Assembly: GCF_021227995.1 (NCBI RefSeq)
Contig: NZ_CP089301.1
Location: 2,728,001-2,792,000, forward strand
Reading direction: 5' to 3'
Source of the DNA: Novosphingobium kaempferiae
GTDB taxonomy: Bacteria; Pseudomonadota; Alphaproteobacteria; Sphingomonadales; Sphingomonadaceae
Length of the DNA: 64,000 nucleotides
Shown here: positions 43,158 through 51,150 of the stretch, in pieces
How positions within the stretch are numbered: position 1 is the first letter of the stretch
Layout of the letters: every line of letters begins with the position of its first letter
Notes under the pieces: model-generated
Told to the model about the DNA's origin: nothing
Databases searched by the model: none
Seen by the model: only the letters and a program-made list of their open reading frames with translations
Made by a program: the position numbers and the translations under genes

Positions 43158-44078
43158 TTACTTCGCGGCCTCGGCGTACCGCTTCGAGAGCGCCTGCGCG
43201 AAGACTTCCACGAAGCCGTCCTCCTTTGCCGCGAAGGCGCGCTCGTAGACCTTCCAGGCCTCGGAATCGCCACGCGCGCCCGTCTTGATCGCGGTTGGCG
43301 AGAACTGATCGAGCGCATGGTACAGGCTCGCCTGCATCGCGCCGAGCACCGCGCGCTGGTGCGTGTCGATCTGCGCGCACAGGGCATCGACCTGGCCCGC
43401 TGCGTCGCTCGCCGGCCCGGACAGCATCCGCAGGAGCAGTTCTTCCGGCGATCCCGACACTTCGACGCCTGCTTCCGGGGATGAGGCCACGCCCAGTTCC
43501 TCACGCGCCTTGCGCCGATCCTGCGCCAGCCGGACGAGACCGCCCAGCGCCGCACGCAGTACCGCGCCCGCGACCGCCGCCACCTGCTGGTCCGACGCTC
43601 CAACCTGCCCGCGCGGCAGGCCCGCCGCCTGCAACATCAGGGCTACGATGTCCTGCCCTCCGCCCGGCTGCGGCGATGCGACGGACCAGTTCTGCGGCAC
43701 CTGGGTAGCAGCGGCCGGACGCCCCCAGCCATCCTGCGCGACGGGAGGGGTGGCCGATGAAGCGCCCTGCCCCGCCCGGTCGAGCATGACCGCGATCTCG
43801 AAATCACCAACCCGAATCACGTCGCCTTGGCGCAGGAATTGCGGCCCGGCGATGCGCTGCCCATTCACGAATGTGCCGCCGCTGCTCGAATCGACCACGC
43901 GCCAGTTTTCGCCTTCGCCACTGATCGTGCAATGACGGCGCGACACCGCCCGCCCCGCCAGCAGCAGGTGCGACCCCACACCCCGGCCGACGATGATCTC
44001 TCCGCTGTCCAGTCTCAACGGCGACGGTACGTCCGCCGGTTGCCCCGGGGCATTGCGCACGGCAAGAATAACGGACAT
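43158..44078 (-). CDS. Second T6SS FHA-domain protein (TagH-like)
   Basis: The 306-residue cytoplasmic protein has an N-terminal FHA domain (GRG near residue 30, SRRH near 47, FVNG near 70) and a C-terminal helical region related to the TagH C-terminus (the AFAAKEDGFVEVFAQ and LSKRYAE part parallels TagH's final helices). It is shorter than TagH because it has only a short linker. The ATG at 44078 has the ribosome site GGAGTGAAA. It is convergent with ppkA (7-bp gap). Two FHA readers in one T6SS suggest they bind different phosphosites. The exact partner cannot be told from sequence. Confidence 0.87.
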   Translation of the reverse strand: MSVILAVRNAPGQPADVPSPLRLDSGEIIVGRGVGSHLLLAGRAVSRRHCTISGEGENWRVVDSSSGGTFVNGQRIAGPQFLRQGDVIRVGDFEIAVMLDRAGQGASSATPPVAQDGWGRPAAATQVPQNWSVASPQPGGGQDIVALMLQAAGLPRGQVGASDQQVAAVAGAVLRAALGGLVRLAQDRRKAREELGVASSPEAGVEVSGSPEELLLRMLSGPASDAAGQVDALCAQIDTHQRAVLGAMQASLYHALDQFSPTAIKTGARGDSEAWKVYERAFAAKEDGFVEVFAQALSKRYAEAAK

Positions 44079-44162
44079 TTTCACTCCGATTCCATTCGGC
44101 GCATTTCTATAGAACGTGTTGGCGTTCGCAAGAGTCGGGCCAGTATTGGGGGAGAAGGCAAC

Positions 44163-45581
44163 TTGGAAAGCAGCCGTACCGCCTACGACGACGTGCAGTA
44201 TCCATCGGCCCTCTACCGCACGACGCATCCGGAGCACCTTGCCGCCATCGCACGGCTTCACGGGCTCGACGCAGCCGACCCGCGGAACGCGCGCGTGCTG
44301 GAGATCGCGGGCGGCGACGGGCTGAACGTTCTGGCCATGGCCGCCGCCCTGCCCGACGCGCGGTTCGTGAACATAGACCTCGCCCCGAGCGCCGTCGCGC
44401 GCGGGCAGGCTCTCGCGCAGGCATCCGGCCTGTCCAACACGCGGATCGAGGTGGCGGACGTGGTCGCCGCAGCCGATACGTTCGCGGGCCAGTTCGACTA
44501 CGTGATCGCCCATGGCCTCTATGCATGGGTGCCTCCGGCCGTGCAGCGGGCCACGCTGCGGTTGATCGACCGGGTGCTGGCCCCCGACGGCATCGCCTAT
44601 ATCAGCTACAACGCGATGCCCGGCGGCTACCTGCGCATAGCCTTGCGCGACATGCTGCTGCATGAGTTGGGCGAGAGCACCGACGACGCGGAGCGCACGC
44701 GCAGAGCCATTGCCATTCTCGAAGATTTCGGGCGCGCGCGTGACGGGGACACGACAGAGCAGGCTGCCATGCGCCACATGGCGCGCCGCACCGCAGCCAA
44801 GAACTCGCACTTCCTGTTCCACGACGAACTCGGCCCGGTCTACGATCCCAAATCGCTGAGCCAGATCGCTGTCGAGGCATCTGCACACAACCTCGCCTAT
44901 CTGACCGAATCGCAGCCCGGCGGGGTATTCCACGGCATGCCGGGCGAGCCGCTCGACGATGCGGCCGTGGTCCATCGCGCCCAGATCGCCGATTATCGAG
45001 ACTTGTGCTTCTTCCACCAGTCGCTGTTCATCAGGCCCGGTCGACTGCCCTTGCGTGTCCCGAACTGGCGCGTGTTCGAAGCCCTGCTTGCCGGTGTTCC
45101 GAACGGCCTCGAACGCACAGGGGCCACGCAGTTCAAGGTGTTTTCAAGCGAGTTCGAAGTCGGCGACGCTCTGCTGGCGGAGTTTCTCGACCATCTGATC
45201 CGGCAGGCACCCGCACGGCTGTCGCTTGCCTGCTTCGCGCAGTCACCAGTGCATGGGGAGGCGATCCTGCGACTGGTCGACCGGGGCATCATCGAACTGC
45301 ATTCGCTGCCCTTTCCCGGTACTCTCTCACCCGGCGAGCGCCCCCGCGCCAATCCCCTGTTGCGCACGCTGGTCGCCCAGGGTGAGACCAAGCTGTTCAC
45401 GCTCGATCACCGCTCGATCGCCATCGACGAGGAGGCGCCGCGGCTGTTCCTGTCGCTGCTGGACGGCAGTCGTGACCGCGACGCGCTTGCCCGCGACTGG
45501 GCCGAAACAGGCGGCGCGGATCAGACCGATGTCGCGACGGCGCTGCGGCAATTCGCGCGCGCGGGAATGCTCTCCGAATAG
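44163..45581 (+). CDS. SAM-dependent methyltransferase with methyltransferase regulatory domain
   Basis: The 472-residue protein starts at TTG (44163) behind a good ribosome site (GGGAGAAGGCAAC). It has a class I methyltransferase fold with SAM motif VLEIAGGDGLN (about residue 45), acidic end NIDLAP, and FDYVIAHGLYAW. A methyltransferase-regulatory-domain-like region (about 230-320) and a C-terminal winged-helix-like part follow. Lysine methyltransferases of some alphaproteobacteria (Rickettsia PKMTs) have comparable architecture; that link is from memory and tentative. The substrate is unknown. It is divergent from the second FHA gene and convergent with the GST gene (3-bp gap), so it may be the edge of the T6SS region rather than part of it. 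Confidence 0.82.
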   Translation: MESSRTAYDDVQYPSALYRTTHPEHLAAIARLHGLDAADPRNARVLEIAGGDGLNVLAMAAALPDARFVNIDLAPSAVARGQALAQASGLSNTRIEVADVVAAADTFAGQFDYVIAHGLYAWVPPAVQRATLRLIDRVLAPDGIAYISYNAMPGGYLRIALRDMLLHELGESTDDAERTRRAIAILEDFGRARDGDTTEQAAMRHMARRTAAKNSHFLFHDELGPVYDPKSLSQIAVEASAHNLAYLTESQPGGVFHGMPGEPLDDAAVVHRAQIADYRDLCFFHQSLFIRPGRLPLRVPNWRVFEALLAGVPNGLERTGATQFKVFSSEFEVGDALLAEFLDHLIRQAPARLSLACFAQSPVHGEAILRLVDRGIIELHSLPFPGTLSPGERPRANPLLRTLVAQGETKLFTLDHRSIAIDEEAPRLFLSLLDGSRDRDALARDWAETGGADQTDVATALRQFARAGMLSE

Positions 45582-45584
45582 GGC

Positions 45585-46238
45585 CTAAACCGCTCGCGAA
45601 GCTGCTTCGAAGACCGCAAGCTGCGTCGCGAAAGCACGCTGATAAGCGGGCCGCCGCGTCGCGCGTTCGACATAGGCGGTCAAATTGGCGTGTTCCCGCA
45701 GGATTTCCGAGCCTTCGAGCCTACGCAGCACCGTGACCATCAGCAGGTCCGCGGCGCTGAAATTTCCGTCGAGCCATTCGGCGTCCCCCAACCGGGCCGA
45801 CAGTTCACCGAGCCGCGTGCGGATTCGAGCTTCGATCAGGGGCACGCGCTGTACGTACCACGGCTTGTCGCCTTCCAGATACTCGGCCGCCTCGGCTTCG
45901 AGTATCGTCGGCTCGATGGTGTTGAGCGCCGCGAACATCCAGCCGACCGCTCGTGCCCGGGCATCCGCATCCGTGGGCAGCAGGCCGGGATGGCGCTCGG
46001 CTATATGGAACACGATCGCGCCGGACTCGAACAGTGCCAGATCGTCTTCCTCGTAAGTAGGTATCTGGCCGAAGGGGTGAAGCGCCAGATGGGCGGGGTC
46101 CTTCATTTCGGCGAACGAGACCAGCCGCACGTCGTAAGGCTGATCGACTTCCTCGAACGCCCAGCGCACACGCATGTCGCGAGCTTGACCCTGACCTTCG
46201 TCGGGGGACAGGGCGAAAGCGGTGATCGTGGGGTTCAT
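45585..46238 (-). CDS. Glutathione S-transferase family protein
   Basis: The 217-residue protein has an N-terminal thioredoxin-like domain with PFGQIPTYEED and LFESGAIVFHIAERHP (glutathione-binding cis-Pro and SNAIL-type positions, about residues 55-80) and an all-helical C-terminal domain with LDGNFSAADLLMVTVLRR. It probably conjugates or reduces small electrophiles in the cytosol. The substrate cannot be named. The start ATG at 46238 is preceded by GGAG. It appears to be a stand-alone housekeeping gene next to the T6SS. Confidence 0.88.
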   Translation of the reverse strand: MNPTITAFALSPDEGQGQARDMRVRWAFEEVDQPYDVRLVSFAEMKDPAHLALHPFGQIPTYEEDDLALFESGAIVFHIAERHPGLLPTDADARARAVGWMFAALNTIEPTILEAEAAEYLEGDKPWYVQRVPLIEARIRTRLGELSARLGDAEWLDGNFSAADLLMVTVLRRLEGSEILREHANLTAYVERATRRPAYQRAFATQLAVFEAASRAV

Positions 46239-46391
46239 GGCATGCTCCGGCCTCGATGAAATGCAATGGATGCCCGATGCCGCGCGGAGTCAAGTTTATC
46301 AGGACCGCAGCGCCGGCGGGAAGCCGTTGTAGGGATGTTTCCCAGGAGTCATGGCAACCCCGCGTCAGGCCCCATGCGGCATCCATATGCG

Positions 46392-46787
46392 ATGGCTGAC
46401 GATTCGCAGGATAATGCGCCCGAAAGAGCCTCGCGCGGAAGGCGCAGGAGCAGCCGCCTGCGCGTGCGATTGCCTGCGAGAATCGTGACGCGAACCGAAA
46501 CCCGGCATGTGATCCTGTCCGACGTCTCCTCCGGAGGAGCGCGCATTATCGCCGGGCGTGACCTGTCGCCGGGGCTGGAAGCGGTGCTGGAATGGGGTCG
46601 CTTCGAGGCATTCGGCGAAGTCGTGTGGTGCGACGGTGAGCGCAGCGGGATGCGCTTTCTCGATCCGCTCGACGAACGCATCCTCATCGCCACACGCGAT
46701 CTTGACGATGCGGCCCGCCTGCCGCGCGACAGCGATCTGGTTCGCCGCGTTGCGCAAGGGTGGGCGGAAGGGTCGGCACGGCTCTAG
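46392..46787 (+). CDS. PilZ-domain protein (likely c-di-GMP binding)
   Basis: The predicted 131-residue protein is a single PilZ domain with a charged Arg-rich N-terminal tail. The RRSSRLRVRLPARI stretch supplies the RxxxR-type ligand-binding arginines, and DVSSGGARI supplies the D/NxSxxG motif. It would change conformation upon c-di-GMP binding and control a partner such as motility or export machinery. The start is uncertain: I chose ATG 46392, but in-frame ATGs at 46374, 46335 and 46266 exist and none has a strong ribosome site. Confidence 0.8.
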   Translation: MADDSQDNAPERASRGRRRSSRLRVRLPARIVTRTETRHVILSDVSSGGARIIAGRDLSPGLEAVLEWGRFEAFGEVVWCDGERSGMRFLDPLDERILIATRDLDDAARLPRDSDLVRRVAQGWAEGSARL

Positions 46788-46791
46788 CCGT

Positions 46792-47781
46792 TCAGATCGG
46801 ACTCGGGCCGGTGAGTGCGATCTCGGCAAAATAGCGGGACATGGCCTGCGCGCCTTTGTCGCTGAGATCGATGAAGGCGCGACGTTTGTCGGTACCGTCG
46901 CTGATCCGCACGAACAGCGCGGCATCAACCATCTGGCCGATCCAGCGCAGCGCCGTGGTGGGCGGCACGCCCGCCGCGATGCACAGCGACGTGACCGAGA
47001 CGCGCTTGCCCTCCTGGCGTGATGCGGCGAGGTCCAGCAGCATGTCCCAGGCGGGATCGGCGAAGAGGTCTTGGTTGATGAAACGCATGCGCAACTGGCG
47101 TTGGCGGATGATGCGGCGGACCAGGCGGGCGTCGGGGAGTTGGGCGGCGCCCGAGGGGGCCGCCGCCGGGGCGGGCGGGGCCACCGGCGGCTCCGAAACG
47201 GCAGGCGCGCCGCCCGGGTCGAGGCGGTCGATGCGGCCTGCGATGCGGCCGACCTGCTCGGTCAGGCGCAGCAGCATCAGGCGGTCGTCCTCGGAAAGTT
47301 CGCGCACGCGGCCCGAGGGCATCGTCGCCAGCACCTGCCCCAGCGCGATCACGCGGTCCGCACGGTCCGGATCTACCAGCAGCACCGGCGAGGACTGGTC
47401 CATGCAGCCGAACACATCCTCCAGCGCGTCCACCATGGTCGAGACGATCAGCCGCGTACCGCTGCGCGCCGCGCGCATGTCCAGCCGCGCGAGCGTCGCC
47501 AGCGTCGCGCCGTCCACCTGCGGGCAGTCCACCAGCACGACATCGGCCAGCCGCGCCTCCGAGCCGTGTTCACCCGCCGCGACGAGATCGTAGAGCGCCG
47601 TCGCCGCATGGACGCGCAGGCCTGCCGTCCCGGCATCCTCGCGCAGCATCGCCCGCAAGTGCGGCCGGTCGGCATAGATCGACAGCGCCAACCCGGAAGC
47701 AGTGCATCCAGCATCCCGCCCTGCTCCGCCATAGGCCCCACCATAGGCAAAGTCCGGCTGGAGCAAATCCCCGTCGCGCAT
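46792..47781 (-). CDS. MarR-like winged-helix regulator with a receiver-like N-terminal half
   Basis: The 329-residue protein has two halves joined by a Pro/Ala-rich linker (about 190-215). The N-terminal half resembles a degenerate receiver-like alpha/beta domain (ADVVLVDCPQVDG with the acidic-residue position followed by helix, and a LIVSTM strand), but no classical phospho-acceptor set can be confirmed. The C-terminal half is a winged-helix DNA-binding domain of the MarR type (SVTSLCIAAGVPPTTALRWI recognition helix, then a wing ending RRAFIDLSDKG). I chose ATG 47781 because GGGG lies six bases upstream; ATGs at 47793 and 47796 are alternatives. Its targets are unknown. Confidence 0.78.
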   Translation of the reverse strand: MRDGDLLQPDFAYGGAYGGAGRDAGCTASGLALSIYADRPHLRAMLREDAGTAGLRVHAATALYDLVAAGEHGSEARLADVVLVDCPQVDGATLATLARLDMRAARSGTRLIVSTMVDALEDVFGCMDQSSPVLLVDPDRADRVIALGQVLATMPSGRVRELSEDDRLMLLRLTEQVGRIAGRIDRLDPGGAPAVSEPPVAPPAPAAAPSGAAQLPDARLVRRIIRQRQLRMRFINQDLFADPAWDMLLDLAASRQEGKRVSVTSLCIAAGVPPTTALRWIGQMVDAALFVRISDGTDKRRAFIDLSDKGAQAMSRYFAEIALTGPSPI

Positions 47782-47854
47782 CTTGATCCCCATCATGTCG
47801 AACGCGGGAACAGAGTTGGAACAGAGGCCGCGCCAGCGTCAAGCCGACGGCGGG

Positions 47855-48880
47855 TTAAATTGCTGCAAGATCGCTCCAGCCGCCGAGTTCGCGGCGCACC
47901 AGCGCTTCGAGCATCGCCATGCCCGGTTCGCGGTCGTTGAGGCAGGCGAGCACCGCCAGCCGCTCTCCACCCGCTTCGACGAAGACCTCCCGCCCCCGGA
48001 TGGCGAGTTCTTCCAGCGTCTCCACGCAGTCGGCGGAGAAGCCCGGCGCCAGCACGGCAATGCGGCGCGTGCCCGCCTTCGCCTCGGCCGCGAGCACCGT
48101 TTCGGTCGCAGGTTCGAGCCACCTGGCGCGGCCGAACCGCGACTGGAAGCTGGTCTCCACGCGCAGGCCGGGAAGCCGCGCGGCCAGCCGCTCGGTCAGC
48201 AGGCGAGAAGTCTTGCGGCAGTGGCAGTGGTACGGATCGCCAAGGTGCAGCGTGCGTTCGGGCATGCCGTGGTAGGAGAGCAGCAGCAGGTCGGGCACGA
48301 AATCCAGCGCGCCCACTTGCGCGACGACATCCTCCTCCAGCGCGCCGATATAGGCGGCATCGTCGTGATAGGGCGGCAGCGTGCGCAGCGCGGGTTGCCA
48401 GCGCATCGTGCGCAGCGCGTCGCCCAGCCGGTCCATGACCGAGGCAGTCGTCGCGCCCGAGTACTGCGGATAGAGCGGCGCGACGAGCACGCGGTCGCAC
48501 CCGGCATCCTTCATCGCCTGAAGCCGCGCCGGGATCGAGGGATTGCCGTAGCGCATCGCCCAGTCGACCCGCACCGAGCCGCCCAGCCGCGCCTGAAGCG
48601 CGCAGGCCTGCCCGGCAGTGATTGCGGCGAGCGGGGAGCCCGCTGGCGTCCAGACCTGCTGATAGGCGTGGGCGGACTTCGCCGGACGGGTGCGCAGGAT
48701 GATCCCGTGCAGGATCGGCTTCCACGCGATCGCGGGAATCTCCACCACGCGCGGATCGGAGAGGAACTCGGCCAGATAGCGGCGCACCGCCTGCGGGGTC
48801 GGCGCGTCCGGGGTGCCGAGGTTGACGAGCAGGACGCCGACGCCTCCGGCCCTGATCTCTGGATGGTTGGGGGGCGTCAT
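47855..48880 (-). CDS. hemH: Ferrochelatase HemH (haem synthesis)
   Basis: Ferrochelatase inserts Fe2+ into protoporphyrin IX, the last haem step. The 341-residue length matches alphaproteobacterial HemH. Motifs include GVLLVNLGTPD (about residue 14), the catalytic-region LSYHGMPERT (about residue 204) and GFSADCVETLEE (about 285), which holds the conserved Glu. Several cysteines (CHCRKTS, DCVET) are present; I do not claim an iron-sulphur cluster. Its ATG overlaps the stop of the upstream oxidoreductase gene (ATGA). Confidence 0.95.
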   Translation of the reverse strand: MTPPNHPEIRAGGVGVLLVNLGTPDAPTPQAVRRYLAEFLSDPRVVEIPAIAWKPILHGIILRTRPAKSAHAYQQVWTPAGSPLAAITAGQACALQARLGGSVRVDWAMRYGNPSIPARLQAMKDAGCDRVLVAPLYPQYSGATTASVMDRLGDALRTMRWQPALRTLPPYHDDAAYIGALEEDVVAQVGALDFVPDLLLLSYHGMPERTLHLGDPYHCHCRKTSRLLTERLAARLPGLRVETSFQSRFGRARWLEPATETVLAAEAKAGTRRIAVLAPGFSADCVETLEELAIRGREVFVEAGGERLAVLACLNDREPGMAMLEALVRRELGGWSDLAAI

Positions 48881-51150
48881 ACGTCCTCGGCGAAGAAGGG
48901 AAGGCGGCGCAGGCGCAGGCCCGTCGCCGAAAAGAGCGCGTTGGCGACCGCCGGGGCGACGGCGGCGGTGCCGAGTTCGCCCGGATCGGCGGGGTCTTCG
49001 CGGCTGTCGATGAATTCGACGTCGATGGCGGGGCAGTCGGTCAGCGTGGGCAGCCCCATCGTCGCCAGCCGCTCTGCGTCGGGCCGTCCGCCCGCATAAC
49101 GCACCGAACAGCCGAGCGCGAGGCCGAGACCGAAGACGAGGCCGCCCTCCACCTGCTGCCGGGCGATGTCGAGATTGACGATGCGGCCCACGTCGGCGAC
49201 GGCGCTCAGGCGCTCCACGCGCACGCCCTCCGCCTCGCGCCGGGCGCTGGCTACGACGGCGATGCGGCCTGAACCGATGACGTGGCAGGCAATGCCCTGC
49301 CCGCTGGCGTCGCTGCCCCCGCCCCACTGCGCGAGCGCGGCGACACGCTGGAGGCAGGCGGCAAGGCGCGGGTCGTGGCCGAGCATCGCCATGCGGTAGG
49401 ACAGCGGCTCCCGCCCCGCCTTGTGGGCGAGTTCGTCCACGAAGCTCTCGTTGAAGAAGGCGGTCCAGCCATGGGCGTTGCCGCGCATCCGGGCGGTGGG
49501 CAGGCCGATGCGGACGGGGACGTGATCGACGGCCATGTTGGGGATCGCGTAAGGCGGCACCGCGCCGTCCAGCGCCATCGGGTCGGCATCCCCGGCGACC
49601 TTTTCCAGCGCATCGAAGGGCGCATCGCCATCGAGCAGGCGGCGGCCGAACTCGCGCGCGGTGGCGGGGACGGTCACGCGCGCGCGCCAGCCGGCGATGT
49701 TGCCCTCGGTATCGGGGCGGGCGGCCATCACCGCGCTGACCGGCGCGCGGGGCAGACCGGCGCGAATTTCCTCGCGGCGGGACCACGTAAGCTGGACGGG
49801 CTTGCCAAGTTCCTTCGCGATCAGCGCGGCCTCTACCGCATGGCCGAATTCCAGCCGCCGGTCGAAGCTGCCGCCGATGGCCACGGGATAGAGCACCACG
49901 TCGCGCAGTTCCATGCCGAGCGCCCCGGCCACCGCCTCGCGCGCGGCCTGCGGAGCCTGCGTACCAACCCAGAGTTCCAGCCTGCCGTCATGCAGCCATG
50001 CGGTTGCGGCGGCGGTCTCTATCGTCAGGTGCAGCGCCGGGGCGACCTCGTAGCCGAGCTGGACCGGCAGGCGGCCGGTGACGAGCGAAGTATCGCCCGC
50101 CGCGTGGATGCGATGCGCGTCGGCGTTGTGAAGCGCCTCGTCGAGCGCGGTGTCCACAGCGTCCGATTCCGCGCCCGCCGCCACGCGAAAGCCCGGTTCC
50201 ATGCGGGTGAGCGCCTGTTCGGCGGCCCAGCCGTCAGTGGCGACGGCGGCGACCCATGCCGTGTCGCTCCCTTGCGGGCTGCGCACCGTGCGCAGGAAGC
50301 CGAACATGTCCTTCACCGCCCGCTCGTCGAGGTCCGACAGGAACGTGCGGCGACCGATGGGGCCGTGGCGGATGGCGGCGAAGACCATGTCTGGCAGGCG
50401 CACGTCGCCCGCGAACGTCCACGACCCGTCGACCTTGGATGGCAGGTCGAGGCGCGGATAGCGCAGCGGCGCGCCGGGCGGGAACTCGCCGGGACGCTCG
50501 GCCATGGGCTCGGCCCGCAGCGGTGGCGTGGACGGGGGAGAGAATGCGGCGGCTTCCTCGGCCAGCGGGCCGAAGGGCAGCTTCTTCCCCTCATGCGTGA
50601 CGAAGCCGCCGGAAACCTCGCATTCCTCCCAGGAGACGTTCCAGCGCGCCGCGGCGGCCTGCGCCAGCATCGCGCGGGCCGATGCGGCAGCGGCGCGGGC
50701 TCCGGCTTCGTAGGCGGCAAGCTCGGTGCCGTCGGCGGTGACGGTGAACACGCGACCCTCGGCCCAGCGGCGGGTGAGCAGGTCGCCGGGATCGTCCGCC
50801 AGCGCGGGCAGCACGGGCATCCATAGGGGCGCCCACTTCGCCGCGAGCGCGAGGTTGGCATAGCGGGCGCTCATCGGCGCGGGCTCCGCCGCGACCTGCC
50901 GCCAGTCCGCGCCGAGTTCGTGCGCGACGACCTGCGGGATCAGGGTGGTGACGCCCTGCCCCATCTCAACCTGCGGGACCGAGACGGTGACGATCCCGTC
51001 ATTGCCGATCCGGATCCATGCATCGAAGGCGAACTCGCCCTCGCGTGGCTCCAGCGGCAGCGGATAGCTGCGCGGCCGCAGCATGTAGCCGAGCGCGAGC
51101 CCGCCGCCCGCCAGCGCTCCGATGAGCACGCCGCGGCGGGTGATCGCCAT
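48877..51150 (-). CDS. Xanthine-dehydrogenase-family molybdopterin-binding subunit (IorB-like)
   Basis: The 757-residue protein is the large molybdenum-hydroxylase subunit of the isoquinoline 1-oxidoreductase beta type. It starts TRRGVLIGALAGGG, a twin-arginine-style export signal, suggesting a periplasmic enzyme. Recognisable blocks are VEMGQGVTTLIPQVVAHELG (about residue 65), IGGSFDRRLEFGHAVEAALIAKELGKPVQ, and a C-terminal GELGTAAVAPAVANALF. The usual small [2Fe-2S] partner and cytochrome are not adjacent. It sits between mrp and hemH, with its start on the base of the mrp stop. The substrate is unknown. Confidence 0.88.
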   Translation of the reverse strand: MAITRRGVLIGALAGGGLALGYMLRPRSYPLPLEPREGEFAFDAWIRIGNDGIVTVSVPQVEMGQGVTTLIPQVVAHELGADWRQVAAEPAPMSARYANLALAAKWAPLWMPVLPALADDPGDLLTRRWAEGRVFTVTADGTELAAYEAGARAAAASARAMLAQAAAARWNVSWEECEVSGGFVTHEGKKLPFGPLAEEAAAFSPPSTPPLRAEPMAERPGEFPPGAPLRYPRLDLPSKVDGSWTFAGDVRLPDMVFAAIRHGPIGRRTFLSDLDERAVKDMFGFLRTVRSPQGSDTAWVAAVATDGWAAEQALTRMEPGFRVAAGAESDAVDTALDEALHNADAHRIHAAGDTSLVTGRLPVQLGYEVAPALHLTIETAAATAWLHDGRLELWVGTQAPQAAREAVAGALGMELRDVVLYPVAIGGSFDRRLEFGHAVEAALIAKELGKPVQLTWSRREEIRAGLPRAPVSAVMAARPDTEGNIAGWRARVTVPATAREFGRRLLDGDAPFDALEKVAGDADPMALDGAVPPYAIPNMAVDHVPVRIGLPTARMRGNAHGWTAFFNESFVDELAHKAGREPLSYRMAMLGHDPRLAACLQRVAALAQWGGGSDASGQGIACHVIGSGRIAVVASARREAEGVRVERLSAVADVGRIVNLDIARQQVEGGLVFGLGLALGCSVRYAGGRPDAERLATMGLPTLTDCPAIDVEFIDSREDPADPGELGTAAVAPAVANALFSATGLRLRRLPFFAEDV

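Noticed and set aside
43827..44162. Upstream extension of the methyltransferase frame
   Set aside because: It overlaps the second FHA gene on the other strand, and the TTG at 44163 has a good ribosome site and begins the conserved protein.
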